A DNA stretch of 64,000 nt, from NCBI RefSeq assembly GCF_900110085.1, contig NZ_FOCK01000002.1, positions 186,001-250,000 of the forward strand, given 5' to 3'. The notes beneath the pieces are model-generated. The model was not told the DNA's origin. It worked only from the letters and a program-made list of their open reading frames with translations, and made no database searches. The translations under genes were made by a program, and so were the position numbers. Shown piece by piece: positions 32,567 through 42,645 of this stretch. The stretch's first letter is position 1; the number at the start of each line of letters is the position of its first letter. This DNA comes from Prevotella sp. ne3005. Lineage in GTDB: Bacteria > Bacteroidota > Bacteroidia > Bacteroidales > Bacteroidaceae.

Positions 32567-33604
32567 ATGATGGAAAAGAAGAAAATCACATTTATACTGA
32601 ACCCCATTTCCGGCACCCACTCAAAAGAGGAGATACCGAATCTGATTGAACAGACGCTCGATCAGGAGCTCTATGACTATACCATCCGATTCACGGAGTA
32701 TGCGGGACATGCCGCAGAGATAGCCAAGGAGTGTGTGGAGCTGGAGGAAGATGTGGTAGTGGCCGTGGGCGGCGACGGCACCGTGAATGAGGTGGCCCGC
32801 TCGCTCGTACACACCCAGACGGCGCTGGCCATCATCCCCTGCGGCTCGGGCAACGGACTGGCGCGCCACCTCTGCCTGCCCCTCGATGTGAAGAAGGCCA
32901 TCGGCATCATCAACAGCTATAATGTGGAGACGTTCGACTACGGCGTGATCAACGGTATGCCTTTCTTCTGCACCTGTGGTATGGGCTTCGATGCGTTTAT
33001 CTCGCTGAAGTTTGCCGAGGCAGGCAAGCGCGGCCCCATCACCTACGCAGAGAATGTGCTGAAGGAAGGACTGAACTACAAGCCCGAGACTTATGAGGTG
33101 GAGGACGAGACAGGGGCCAAGCGCTATAAGGCTTTCCTCATTGCCTGTGCCAACGCCTCGCAATACGGCAATAATGCCTACATCGCACCAGGTGCCACGA
33201 TGAAGGACGGTGAGATGGACGTGATCATCATGGAGCCCTTTACAGCCCTCGATGCACCACAGATAGCCGCCGACCTCTTTATGAAGACCCTCGGCAACAA
33301 CTCAAAGATCAAGACTTTCCGCACCAAGAGCCTCCATATACACCGCAACGAACCGGGTGCCATCCATTATGACGGCGACCCCATCATGACCGATGCCGAC
33401 ATCGACGTTCACATGGAGCCGGGCGGCATACGCATCCTGGCCAATCCGAAGGTGGAAGAGGATAATGGGCAGCCCAACCCCGTGCTCAACGCTTTCAGCG
33501 ACCTCTTTAATAATATAAATAATGTACGTGAGGACATCGAGAAGCGCGGCAAGCGGATCCAGCGCGTGAACAAGGTGTTGCTTCGTAAGCTTACGAAACT
33601 ATAG
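32567..33604 (+). CDS. Diacylglycerol kinase family (DAGK-cat) lipid kinase
   Basis: 345 residues starting MMEKKKITFILNPISG. The catalytic motif is VVAVGGDGTVNEVARSL, followed by AIIPCGSGNGLARHLCLP, both diagnostic for DgkB/YegS/sphingosine-kinase type enzymes. The C-terminal beta sandwich carries HYDGDPIMTDADIDV. It phosphorylates a lipid hydroxyl (diacylglycerol, ceramide or sphingoid base). It is divergent from serine palmitoyltransferase with about 160 bases between, suggesting a sphingolipid substrate; that is inference. A small Cys-rich membrane protein gene follows after 15 bases. Confidence 0.88.
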   Translation: MMEKKKITFILNPISGTHSKEEIPNLIEQTLDQELYDYTIRFTEYAGHAAEIAKECVELEEDVVVAVGGDGTVNEVARSLVHTQTALAIIPCGSGNGLARHLCLPLDVKKAIGIINSYNVETFDYGVINGMPFFCTCGMGFDAFISLKFAEAGKRGPITYAENVLKEGLNYKPETYEVEDETGAKRYKAFLIACANASQYGNNAYIAPGATMKDGEMDVIIMEPFTALDAPQIAADLFMKTLGNNSKIKTFRTKSLHIHRNEPGAIHYDGDPIMTDADIDVHMEPGGIRILANPKVEEDNGQPNPVLNAFSDLFNNINNVREDIEKRGKRIQRVNKVLLRKLTKL

Positions 33605-33619
33605 TGGTAAGTGGGCGCG

Positions 33620-33799
33620 ATGTGGCAGATTGTGGTTGTCGGAATCGTATTGACAGGGGCCGTGGGCTATGCTGCACGCCGCGTCTATATCAGCTTCAAG
33701 AAGGCCAATGATCCTTGTTACGGCTGCACCGGATGCGCCTTGAAAGACATAAAAGACAAGAAAAATTGCGAAAAAGGGCATTACGGCCATAAAAAGTAG
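33620..33799 (+). CDS. Small Cys-rich single-pass membrane protein (FeoB-associated type)
   Basis: 59 residues: one membrane helix (MWQIVVVGIVLTGAVGYAA), a basic stretch, then DPCYGCTGCALKDIKDKKNC with four Cys. This matches the FeoB-associated Cys-rich membrane protein family by pattern, although no feoB is nearby. The ATG at 33620 is preferred to a GTG three codons upstream. It lies 15 bases after the lipid kinase stop and is probably co-transcribed. Confidence 0.72.
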   Translation: MWQIVVVGIVLTGAVGYAARRVYISFKKANDPCYGCTGCALKDIKDKKNCEKGHYGHKK

Positions 33800-33807
33800 C
33801 CGAAAAA

Positions 33808-33839
33808 TTTGGCAGTATCAATAAAAATGGCTACCTTTG
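33808..33839 (+). promoter_or_regulatory. Promoter of tRNA-Cys
   Basis: -33 TTTG (33808-33811) and -7 TACCTTTG (33832-33839), 20-bp spacer, ending 17 bases before the tRNA. Confidence 0.82.
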
Positions 33840-33856
33840 CACCCGCATTTGCAAAC

Positions 33857-33928
33857 GGTGCGTTGGATGAGTGGCTTAGTCTACGGTCTGCAAAACCGTC
33901 CACGGCGGTTCGAATCCGCCACGCACCT
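33857..33928 (+). tRNA. tRNA-Cys (GCA)
   Basis: 72 bases: acceptor GGTGCGT / ACGCACC, anticodon stem ACGGT / ACCGT around loop CTGCAAA (anticodon GCA), T arm GGCGG-TTCGAAT-CCGCC, discriminator T (U73, as expected for tRNA-Cys). No encoded CCA. Confidence 0.96.
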
Positions 33929-33939
33929 CGAAGCAAAGT

Positions 33940-33978
33940 AATCCCCGTCAGATGATTCTGGCGGGGATTGTTTGTTTT
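33940..33978 (+). terminator. Terminator after tRNA-Cys
   Basis: Inverted repeat AATCCCCG ... CGGGGATT (33940-33969) followed by GTTTGTTTTTTA on the plus strand. It also abuts the stop of the convergent YkvA gene. Confidence 0.75.
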
Positions 33979-34374
33979 TTATTCTTCAGAGTCGAAGAGA
34001 TTCTGGATTTCACTGATCTCTTCTTCATCAAACCACTTCGAGAGCTTTGCACGGGCCTGCTCCACAATCTCGGGGTCGATGCCCGTCCATACCTTCTTGA
34101 GCACAAAGAGCAGCACGGCGAGGTCGTCGGTGAGTCCGGCAATGGGAATAGCATCGGGAATCACGTCGAGCGGACTGATCATGTAGCCGAGCGCTCCGAT
34201 GATAATGGCCTTGTCGCTCTTGCTCACCTTGTCGCTCTGCAGCGTGTAATAGAGGATGAGGGCAGCATACACTAACTTGGCTCCGGCTCGCTTGGCGATG
34301 CGGGAGATCTTCTCAGCAAATTCTGACTGGGAGAATTTGTTGGCATAACTCATAAAATCGGGTAATTCCATCAT
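33979..34374 (-). CDS. YkvA family (DUF1232) membrane protein
   Basis: 131 residues. The DUF1232 signature is clear in the middle: AIIIGALGYMISPLDVIPDAIPIAGLTDDLAVL (about residues 68-100), containing D-x-x-PD. A hydrophobic segment spans this region, so it probably sits in the inner membrane. An acidic tail (DEEEISEIQNLFDSEE) ends the protein. Function unknown. It lies 8 bases downstream of the DUF1460 gene and is probably the last gene of a DUF4421-DUF1460-ykvA operon. Confidence 0.88.
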   Translation of the reverse strand: MMELPDFMSYANKFSQSEFAEKISRIAKRAGAKLVYAALILYYTLQSDKVSKSDKAIIIGALGYMISPLDVIPDAIPIAGLTDDLAVLLFVLKKVWTGIDPEIVEQARAKLSKWFDEEEISEIQNLFDSEE

Positions 34375-34382
34375 GTTACTGT

Positions 34383-35249
34383 TTATTTGTTGATTCTAAT
34401 GATTCTGATACCGGTGTGAGAGGGGTGCTTCTGCAGATACTGATAGAGCGTCATGGGCTCGAGCACCACCTTCTTATGCAGTTGCGAGGCATTCAACAGG
34501 TGAAGCCCATCGTTTTTCCATACCGCAAAGCCGAGGTGCGCGATGTCGAGCCCAGGCTTTTTGCAGGTGATGGCGATGATGTCGCCGTCGTTGACGGCCT
34601 TGCGCAGCTGCTGGCTGTTGCCAACGGCCGATTTGGGAATATAGCGAAACTGCTGGCCAGACACCTTTTGTTCCATCTTGCGGATATCGCCAACAAACTC
34701 CGGATGCTTCTTCAAAGCCTCGTAGCTCTTCGGGTGCTGGCTCATATAGTTGACACTGACTTGCTGAAGGGCGGTAAAGGGCGGATTCGGAGCCTGTATC
34801 TCATGGACGATGCCCGCCTTGGTGTTCTCGGTGATCCACTCGGTGAAATAATGGATGCGGCTGGTATAGCCCCGGATGAGCCCCCCACGATAACGCATAT
34901 CCACGAGGGCATGCTTGAAGGCATAGTAGCTGAGATTATGCCGCTGGACACAGAGCGTGAGGGCCATCACATTCTCCACCAACGTAGTGCAGTCGAGCTG
35001 ACGCGTGTTGACCACCAGGCATTCAGGGTCGTTGCCCTCGAGGGTAGCTGCCACGTATGGACGCCCGATAAACTTCTTGGCAAAGAAGAGCGGCAGGTTG
35101 GCGGATGCCGGCAACTGGCTGGCTTCGTGCAACAGCTGGCACACCGTGATACTGTCGGTGGTCAATTCCTTGACCTGTTTCCTTGCCGATACAGCCATCG
35201 GCCAAAGCAGCAGGATCAATATCGGGTATATCGATAAACGTCTCATCAT
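34383..35249 (-). CDS. DUF1460 family secreted amidase-like protein
   Basis: 288 residues with a signal peptide (LSIYPILILLLWPMAVSA, cleavage near residue 22). The NlpC/P60-like catalytic residues fit DUF1460: Cys in TRQLDCTTLVENV and His in LDIAHLGFAVW. Family members act as N-acetylmuramoyl-L-alanine amidases on anhydro-muropeptides in Bacteroides, so peptidoglycan recycling in the periplasm is likely. The start overlaps the stop of the DUF4421 gene by 4 bases (translational coupling). Confidence 0.88.
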   Translation of the reverse strand: MMRRLSIYPILILLLWPMAVSARKQVKELTTDSITVCQLLHEASQLPASANLPLFFAKKFIGRPYVAATLEGNDPECLVVNTRQLDCTTLVENVMALTLCVQRHNLSYYAFKHALVDMRYRGGLIRGYTSRIHYFTEWITENTKAGIVHEIQAPNPPFTALQQVSVNYMSQHPKSYEALKKHPEFVGDIRKMEQKVSGQQFRYIPKSAVGNSQQLRKAVNDGDIIAITCKKPGLDIAHLGFAVWKNDGLHLLNASQLHKKVVLEPMTLYQYLQKHPSHTGIRIIRINK

Positions 35250-36331
35250 ACTTTCTTTTTCTTCTTATATTTTGACTTCAGCACAAAATTGTAACCTATA
35301 TATGCATTGAACGAGCCGAAGATATTGTTAGCCTTAAAGCGCGATGTCCGGTAGTTGTTTGACCGGAGGATGGCACTAGCACCCACATACCAGCGGGTGT
35401 TATTATAGACCAGTCCGAAGCGCCAGATACCATCAAGGTTCACCTTCGAGAAATCGAATCCCTGCTTCTCATCAGCCACCTTACCGTAGCTCGTCTTGTA
35501 AGACAATGCCAACTGAGCGCTGGCACAGAAAAGCCAGTTCTTGGCAAACACCCAGTTGTAGGCATAGCCGCCAGAGATCATGAAATCGTTGTACTGGATA
35601 TCCTTGAACATCATGCCGCTGTCAAGTTCCAGCTCCTGCGTGCCCATACGGTTTTGCAGCGCCTGCTCGAGCTCATCGTAGTCCATATCGAGCGTGTTGT
35701 GCGTATAGCCCGCCCCTGCGAGCCACGAGCCACAGCTTATCTTCTGGCAGGTGGACTGGCTGAAGGCTGCCGGATAGGAGAAGCGACCATGGTTGAAGAT
35801 ATAGTAGGCACTGACACCCGTTATCCCCACATCGATGCCACCGAACGGCATTCCCTCAAACAATTCGCCATCGACGCCATAGCCCAACTTCACATCGCGT
35901 ATCTTATAATCATCGCCCGAACGCCTATAAAAGATATCGATACCTACCTGCGAGGAATAGATGCTCAGATCGAGCTGATTCTTCAGGCCGTTGTGGCCAA
36001 AACCGATGTTCTTAATATCAAAGGTGTAGCCTAAGAAGAACCATCGCCAGCCGAAATAGGGACCTACCTTGGTAAGGCCATCGGGTGCGAGCCGGATAGA
36101 CTGGCCGTTGCTGCTCAACTCAAAGCTCTCGTAGGTGCGGGTCACCTGTCCCATCACGGTAAACTCATAGTGCTGCGGTTCGATGTACTCGTCTTCCAAG
36201 CGGTCAAAGCCTCGGATGGTCTGGCGGATGACACCCATGTCGTGGGATTTATCCGTGTGCAGCGAATCCTGAGCAACCGCAGTTGCAAAACCCAGCATCG
36301 CCGTCAGTATTATCACCACCCACTTCATCAC
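35246..36331 (-). CDS. DUF4421 family outer membrane protein
   Basis: 361 residues with a signal peptide (VVIILTAMLGFATAVAQ). The mature protein shows alternating amphipathic strands ending in aromatic residues (YFGWRWFFLGYTFDIKN, LDLSIYSSQVGIDIFYRR, IFGSFNAYIGYNFVLK), typical of a beta barrel, and a Lys-rich end after the last strand. It matches the Bacteroidota DUF4421 pattern as I know it; function unknown. It is coupled to the DUF1460 gene by a 4-base overlap and follows the Gfo/Idh gene by 7 bases. Confidence 0.82.
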   Translation of the reverse strand: MMKWVVIILTAMLGFATAVAQDSLHTDKSHDMGVIRQTIRGFDRLEDEYIEPQHYEFTVMGQVTRTYESFELSSNGQSIRLAPDGLTKVGPYFGWRWFFLGYTFDIKNIGFGHNGLKNQLDLSIYSSQVGIDIFYRRSGDDYKIRDVKLGYGVDGELFEGMPFGGIDVGITGVSAYYIFNHGRFSYPAAFSQSTCQKISCGSWLAGAGYTHNTLDMDYDELEQALQNRMGTQELELDSGMMFKDIQYNDFMISGGYAYNWVFAKNWLFCASAQLALSYKTSYGKVADEKQGFDFSKVNLDGIWRFGLVYNNTRWYVGASAILRSNNYRTSRFKANNIFGSFNAYIGYNFVLKSKYKKKKKV

Positions 36332-36338
36332 CCAGACA

Positions 36339-37331
36339 TCAGAATTTACCCAAGATACGATCCATCACCCAGTTCACAGGCGTTGCCGATATACTGGTAC
36401 ATGTACAGACCGCCAACCCCTGCAGATGCTCTATCACATTCTTAATGAGCGGATACTGCACATAAGGCGGGTTGGGCACCGTGATGCTCTCATCGCCCTC
36501 GCTGGTCTGCAGGCGGATAGGGTTATAATCAAACACCGAGAAGCTCACCTGCCCCTCTGTTCCAATGATTTCAATACAGTCTTCACGGGCACTCTCGTGA
36601 GCCACATAGCACCATGAGCCGCTTCCCGGCAGCCCATTCTCAAACCGGAAGCAGGCGCTCACCGAGTCTTCAGCATCATAGAAGCCACCACGATTGGCGC
36701 AGATGCCACGGGCTTCAAGGATCACGCCAAACATATCCTGAAGCAAGTCGAGCTGATGGGGAGCCATATCGTAGAAATAGCCGCCACCCGCAATCTCGGG
36801 TTGCAGACGCCAAGGCAGCGGTGTATGGTTGCTGATGGCATCGGCATCAGTCTGGCGCAGCGGCTCGGTATAGCGTATCTGTACATTGAGAATCTTACCG
36901 ATGCGGCCACTCGACACAATATCCTTCACCTTTTGGAAATAAGGCAGATAGCGGCGGTAGTAGGCCACAAAGCAAGGGATGCCCGTCTGCTCGGAGATAC
37001 GATTGATGCGGGCACAGTCTTCATAGCTGGCTGCCAAAGGCTTCTCCACATAGACCGGTTTACCAGCCTTCATGGCCATGATGGCATAAGTGGCGTGGCT
37101 CGATGGCGGCGTGGCTACATAGACAGCATTCACGTCAGGATCATCGATCAGCTCCTGGGCATCGGTATACCATTTACGGATGCCGTGGGTCACAGCATAG
37201 GTGCGCGCATGCTGTTCCGTACGGCTCATCACAGCCACCACGCTGGAGCCCTCAACCTCGCTAAAGGCAGGTCCGCTTTTCTTCTCTGTCACTTCACCGC
37301 AGCCGATGAATCCCCACTTCAATCGTTTCAT
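36339..37331 (-). CDS. Gfo/Idh/MocA family NAD(P)-dependent oxidoreductase
   Basis: 330 residues. The Rossmann motif is at the N-terminus (WGFIGCGEVTEKKSGPAF), and the conserved catalytic segment is VYVEKPLAASYEDC (EKP lysine). A C-terminal alpha/beta domain carries GGGYFYDMAPHQLDLL with the active-site Asp/His. Such enzymes oxidise or reduce sugars and inositols. The start at 37331 is chosen because the promoter box lies 18 bases upstream, inside a longer frame. First gene of the operon that continues into DUF4421. Substrate unknown. Confidence 0.92.
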   Translation of the reverse strand: MKRLKWGFIGCGEVTEKKSGPAFSEVEGSSVVAVMSRTEQHARTYAVTHGIRKWYTDAQELIDDPDVNAVYVATPPSSHATYAIMAMKAGKPVYVEKPLAASYEDCARINRISEQTGIPCFVAYYRRYLPYFQKVKDIVSSGRIGKILNVQIRYTEPLRQTDADAISNHTPLPWRLQPEIAGGGYFYDMAPHQLDLLQDMFGVILEARGICANRGGFYDAEDSVSACFRFENGLPGSGSWCYVAHESAREDCIEIIGTEGQVSFSVFDYNPIRLQTSEGDESITVPNPPYVQYPLIKNVIEHLQGLAVCTCTSISATPVNWVMDRILGKF

Positions 37332-37349
37332 TATGATATGTTTTGGCTG

Positions 37350-37357
37350 CAAAGATA
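37350..37357 (-). promoter_or_regulatory. -7 box of the Gfo/Idh operon
   Basis: Minus strand TATCTTTG; the adjacent sequence has repeated ATTATGCATTA, and no -33 match is seen. Confidence 0.6.
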
Positions 37358-37400
37358 CGAAATATTATGCATTATGCATTAATATTTATGATTTATTTTG

Positions 37401-37408
37401 TAACTTTG
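37401..37408 (+). promoter_or_regulatory. -7 box of the membrane protein-hisB operon
   Basis: TAACTTTG followed by CA, 21 bases upstream of the ATG at 37430. Confidence 0.65.
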
Positions 37409-37429
37409 CACCGAAAATCAAGTCAGACA

Positions 37430-38044
37430 ATGGAAAAAAACAACGAAAATACCCTTCAGAAGATACGTAGCGGCCGCGCTTGCATCAGCGACGGCTACCA
37501 GTGGTTCAGTGCCCGATTCCGTCGTATCTTCCGCCTTACATGGCCCGCAGCACTCGTATTTGCAGTCATCAGCGCAGTAGCCTCAGCACTGCCAGTATTG
37601 GTATCCCCTGCCTTTGTATGGCCAGCCATCGGACTTTGGATTGTGGCAGTCATCTTATTCCTAGCCTATACTTCCAGAAGGCTCCGAAAACATCTGCTCG
37701 AACCAACAGGCCCCATTCCCTTTAGTGCCCGCATGCGCCATCTGGGACTGACCGTGCTGGTAACGATCGTCTGTCTGATAGCCGTCATCGTGCTGACGCT
37801 CATCACATCGTTGCCCATGGTTATTATGATGGCAGCCAACTGGGAGTCGCAGATTGGTGTGCTGATGGGCGACCCTGCAGGCATGCCCGATTACGTGAAA
37901 TGGCTCTCTATCGGCGCCTTTCTCATAGCAGGTTTCTTGCAGGCCTATGTCTGGATGACCATCATAGCACCCCTCTACATGGCCAACATTACCATCGCCC
38001 TCAGAGAGAAGGAAAGGAAAGAACTAAACATTGAAAAAATATGA
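37430..38044 (+). CDS. Four-helix membrane protein of unknown function
   Basis: 204 residues starting [12 protein letters not shown]. Hydrophobic segments at about 38-60, 63-85, 103-128 and 160-185, with basic loops ([16 protein letters not shown]). Family not recognised. The stop overlaps the hisB start (ATGA), so the two are translated together, but there is no evident link to histidine synthesis. A longer upstream frame is rejected because it runs through the -7 box. Confidence 0.75.
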   Translation: MEKNNENTLQKIRSGRACISDGYQWFSARFRRIFRLTWPAALVFAVISAVASALPVLVSPAFVWPAIGLWIVAVILFLAYTSRRLRKHLLEPTGPIPFSARMRHLGLTVLVTIVCLIAVIVLTLITSLPMVIMMAANWESQIGVLMGDPAGMPDYVKWLSIGAFLIAGFLQAYVWMTIIAPLYMANITIALREKERKELNIEKI

Positions 38045-39117
38045 AGAAACGAATACTATTCATCGACCGCGACGGCACCCTGATTGAGGAGCCTGCAGAC
38101 GAGCAGATCGACAGCTTTGAGAAGCTGAAGTTTGTCAAGGGCATGTTCCGCAACCTCGCTTTCATCCGTGAGAAACTTGACTTTGATTTTGTGATGGTCA
38201 GCAATCAGGATGGCCTCGGTACCGATGCCTTTCCAGAGGACACTTTCTGGCCTGTCCACAACTTCATTCTCCAGACGCTCGCAGGCGAAGGCATCACCTT
38301 CGATGAAATACTGATCGACCCTCACTTTCCTGAAGACAATGCCCCAACACGCAAGCCTAACACGGGACTGGTAGAGAAATATATCCAAGATACCGAGCAC
38401 TATGACATCGAAAATTCATTCGTCATCGGCGACCGCGAGACAGACCGAACCTTTGCTCAAAACATCGGTTGTAAATCTCTGATTCTGAGCGACGAAAATA
38501 TGTCTTGGGAAAAGATCTCTGAGATCCTGTTTGCAGGAGAGAGAATCGCAGAAGTAAAGCGTACCACCAAGGAGACCGACATCCATATCAAGGTGAATCT
38601 CGATGGTACTGGCAAGTGCGACATTTCTACCGGACTGGGGTTCTTTGACCACATGCTGGAGCAGATTGGCAAGCACGGCATGATAGACCTGACAATCCAC
38701 ACGAAGGGCGATTTGGAGGTTGACGAACACCACACGATTGAGGACACGGCCATCGCTCTTGGAGAGTGTATACTGAATGCTCTCGGCTCAAAACGCGGAA
38801 TCGAGCGCTATGGATATTCATTGCCCATGGACGATTGTCTGTGCAGCGTTGCCCTCGACTTCGGAGGCCGTCCATGGCTAGTATGGGATGCCGAGTTCAA
38901 ACGTGAGAAAATCGGCGAGATGCCAACCGAAATGTTCTTACATTTCTTCAAAAGCCTCAGCGATGCGGCAAAGATGAATCTGAACATCAAGGCAGAGGGG
39001 CAGAACGAGCACCACAAGATAGAAGGAATCTTCAAGGCACTGGCCCGCAGTTTGAAAATGGCAGTCAAGCGCGACATCTACCATTATGAGCTACCTTCGA
39101 CCAAGGGGATGCTTTAA
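38041..39117 (+). CDS. hisB: Bifunctional histidinol-phosphatase / imidazoleglycerol-phosphate dehydratase
   Basis: 358 residues. The N-terminal HAD phosphatase (to about 165) has [12 protein letters not shown] and FVIGDRETD. The C-terminal IGP dehydratase (about 170-358) has [38 protein letters not shown] and [16 protein letters not shown]. It catalyses steps 6 and 8 of histidine synthesis. Length matches the enterobacterial fusion. It is 25 kb from hisG and is the only other his gene in the window, so the pathway is not in one operon here. Confidence 0.96.
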   Translation: MKKRILFIDRDGTLIEEPADEQIDSFEKLKFVKGMFRNLAFIREKLDFDFVMVSNQDGLGTDAFPEDTFWPVHNFILQTLAGEGITFDEILIDPHFPEDNAPTRKPNTGLVEKYIQDTEHYDIENSFVIGDRETDRTFAQNIGCKSLILSDENMSWEKISEILFAGERIAEVKRTTKETDIHIKVNLDGTGKCDISTGLGFFDHMLEQIGKHGMIDLTIHTKGDLEVDEHHTIEDTAIALGECILNALGSKRGIERYGYSLPMDDCLCSVALDFGGRPWLVWDAEFKREKIGEMPTEMFLHFFKSLSDAAKMNLNIKAEGQNEHHKIEGIFKALARSLKMAVKRDIYHYELPSTKGML

Positions 39118-39128
39118 TCGGACGAAAA

Positions 39129-39160
39129 TTTGGAAGTTTCAATTAATTTTCGTACCTTTG
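39129..39160 (+). promoter_or_regulatory. Promoter of the ABC-F gene
   Basis: -33 TTTG (39129-39132) and -7 TACCTTTG (39153-39160) with a 20-bp spacer, 34 bases upstream of the ATG. Confidence 0.8.
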
Positions 39161-39188
39161 CAGCCCAATTATTATAAATAAGGTATAG

Positions 39189-40808
<1,620 letters not shown>

Positions 40809-40868
40809 AAAAGATTTCGGCACGGAATTTGCATAGACGTTTGCAGAAACATTTAAAACCATGCTATT

Positions 40869-41432
40869 ATGACAGAAAAAGATATCAACATTGAAGACGA
40901 GGAGACTTTGGAAGAGGCTCCGGTAGAAGAAGCAGCAGTAGAGAGTGAAGAGGCAAAGGCAGAAGAGCCCGCTGAAGAAAAAGACCCACTGGAGAAAGCT
41001 CAGGCAGAGATTGAAGAGCTGAAGACACAACTGCTCTACAAAGCGGCCGAGTTTGATAACTACCGCAAGCGCACTTTGAAGGAGCGTGCAGAACTTATCC
41101 TAAACGGCGGCGAGAAGGTCATCACTGCCATCCTGCCTATCCTTGACGATATGGAGCGCGCCATCGAGAACGGTGAGAAAACCGATGATCCCGAGGTGCT
41201 CCGTGAGGGTATGACACTCATTCACCAGAAGTTTATGAAGACACTGGAGAGCCAAGGTGTGACAAAGATTGAGGCCAACAATGCCGACTTTGACACCGAT
41301 CTGCATGAGGCCGTAGCCATGGTTCCTGGTATGGGCGACGACAAGAAAGGCAAGGTCATCGATTGTCTCCAGCAAGGTTACAAACTAAACGACAAGGTCA
41401 TCCGCCATGCAAAGGTTGCTGTCGGGCAGTAA
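40869..41432 (+). CDS. grpE: Nucleotide exchange factor GrpE
   Basis: 187 residues. An acidic disordered N-terminus (about 1-40, Glu-rich), a long coiled coil (about 40-95) and the C-terminal beta domain with VTKIEANNADFDTDLHEAV and VIDCLQQGYKLNDKVIRHAKV. It releases ADP from DnaK. Followed by dnaJ after 36 bases; dnaK is elsewhere. Confidence 0.96.
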   Translation: MTEKDINIEDEETLEEAPVEEAAVESEEAKAEEPAEEKDPLEKAQAEIEELKTQLLYKAAEFDNYRKRTLKERAELILNGGEKVITAILPILDDMERAIENGEKTDDPEVLREGMTLIHQKFMKTLESQGVTKIEANNADFDTDLHEAVAMVPGMGDDKKGKVIDCLQQGYKLNDKVIRHAKVAVGQ

Positions 41433-41468
41433 TCAAATCGTATTTTCAAAAAAACGCATATAATCCGA

Positions 41469-42629
41469 ATGGCACAGAAAAGAGACTACTATGAGGTATT
41501 AGGCGTCGCAAAAGGCGCAACAGAAGACGAGATCAAGAAGGCGTATCGTAAGATTGCCATCAAATATCACCCCGACCGCAACCCTGGTGACAAAGAGGCA
41601 GAGGAGAAGTTCAAAGAGGCTGCCGAAGCCTATAATGTTCTCCACGACCCGAAAACCCGTCAGCAATATGACCAGTTTGGCTTCGACGGACCAGGCATGG
41701 GTGGCGGTTTCGATTTCAGCGGCTTTGGCGGGGCATCCATGAACATGGACGACATCTTCTCGATGTTCGGCGACATCTTCGGAGGCCACGGCTTTGGAGG
41801 CTTCGGTGGCGGTTCACGCCGTCAGCAGCAACACCGTGGTACCGACCTGCGCTTAAAGGTAAAGTTGACATTGGAGGAAATCAATACGGGAGTCACCAAG
41901 AAGTTCAAGGTAAGAAAAGATGTTCCATGTCCACATTGCAGCGGTTCTGGTGCAGAGAAAGGCAGTGGTAAGGAGACCTGCCAGACTTGTCATGGTAGCG
42001 GTGTCATCACCCACACCACTCAGAGCATCTTCGGTATGATGCAGCAACAGAGCGTTTGTCCTGTCTGCGGAGGATCGGGCGAGGTGATCAAGAATAAGTG
42101 TACCCACTGTGGTGGCACAGGCATCGAAAAAGGCGAAGAGGTTGTAGAAATTACGATTCCCGCCGGTGTAGCTGCAGGTATGGTGGTCAATGTGCCTGGC
42201 AAAGGTAATGCCGGCAAGAACAACGGCGTGAATGGCGATATTCAGGTATTTATTGATGAAGAGCCCCACGAGACCTTCGTACGCGACGGCAATGATCTGA
42301 TTTACAACCTGCTTCTTGACTTCCCCACAGCGGCTTTAGGAGGTGATATTGAGATTCCTACTATCGAGGGCACCAAGTTGAAGGTAAAGCTTGACAATGG
42401 TACCCAGCCAGGAAAGACCCTTCGTCTCAGAGGTAAAGGCTTGCCCGTCGTACAGGGATATGGCAGCGGCAAGGGCGATTTGGTAGTTAACATCAGCGTC
42501 TATATCCCCAAGACCCTCAGCCGTGAGGAAAAGCAGACCATTGAGCAATTCCGCAACAGCGACAACTTCAAGGGGGACAAGCAGACACGCGATTCCATTT
42601 TCCAGAAATTCAAGAATTACTTTAATTAA
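41469..42629 (+). CDS. dnaJ: Chaperone protein DnaJ
   Basis: 386 residues. J domain (1-70, with HPDRNPGD), a Gly/Phe-rich segment (about 75-115), zinc centre with four repeats ([32 protein letters not shown]), and two C-terminal peptide-binding domains. Canonical class A DnaJ working with DnaK and GrpE. A second, zinc-less J protein is encoded at 8.0 kb. Confidence 0.98.
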   Translation: MAQKRDYYEVLGVAKGATEDEIKKAYRKIAIKYHPDRNPGDKEAEEKFKEAAEAYNVLHDPKTRQQYDQFGFDGPGMGGGFDFSGFGGASMNMDDIFSMFGDIFGGHGFGGFGGGSRRQQQHRGTDLRLKVKLTLEEINTGVTKKFKVRKDVPCPHCSGSGAEKGSGKETCQTCHGSGVITHTTQSIFGMMQQQSVCPVCGGSGEVIKNKCTHCGGTGIEKGEEVVEITIPAGVAAGMVVNVPGKGNAGKNNGVNGDIQVFIDEEPHETFVRDGNDLIYNLLLDFPTAALGGDIEIPTIEGTKLKVKLDNGTQPGKTLRLRGKGLPVVQGYGSGKGDLVVNISVYIPKTLSREEKQTIEQFRNSDNFKGDKQTRDSIFQKFKNYFN

Positions 42630-42645
42630 TATATATAAATAAGGT

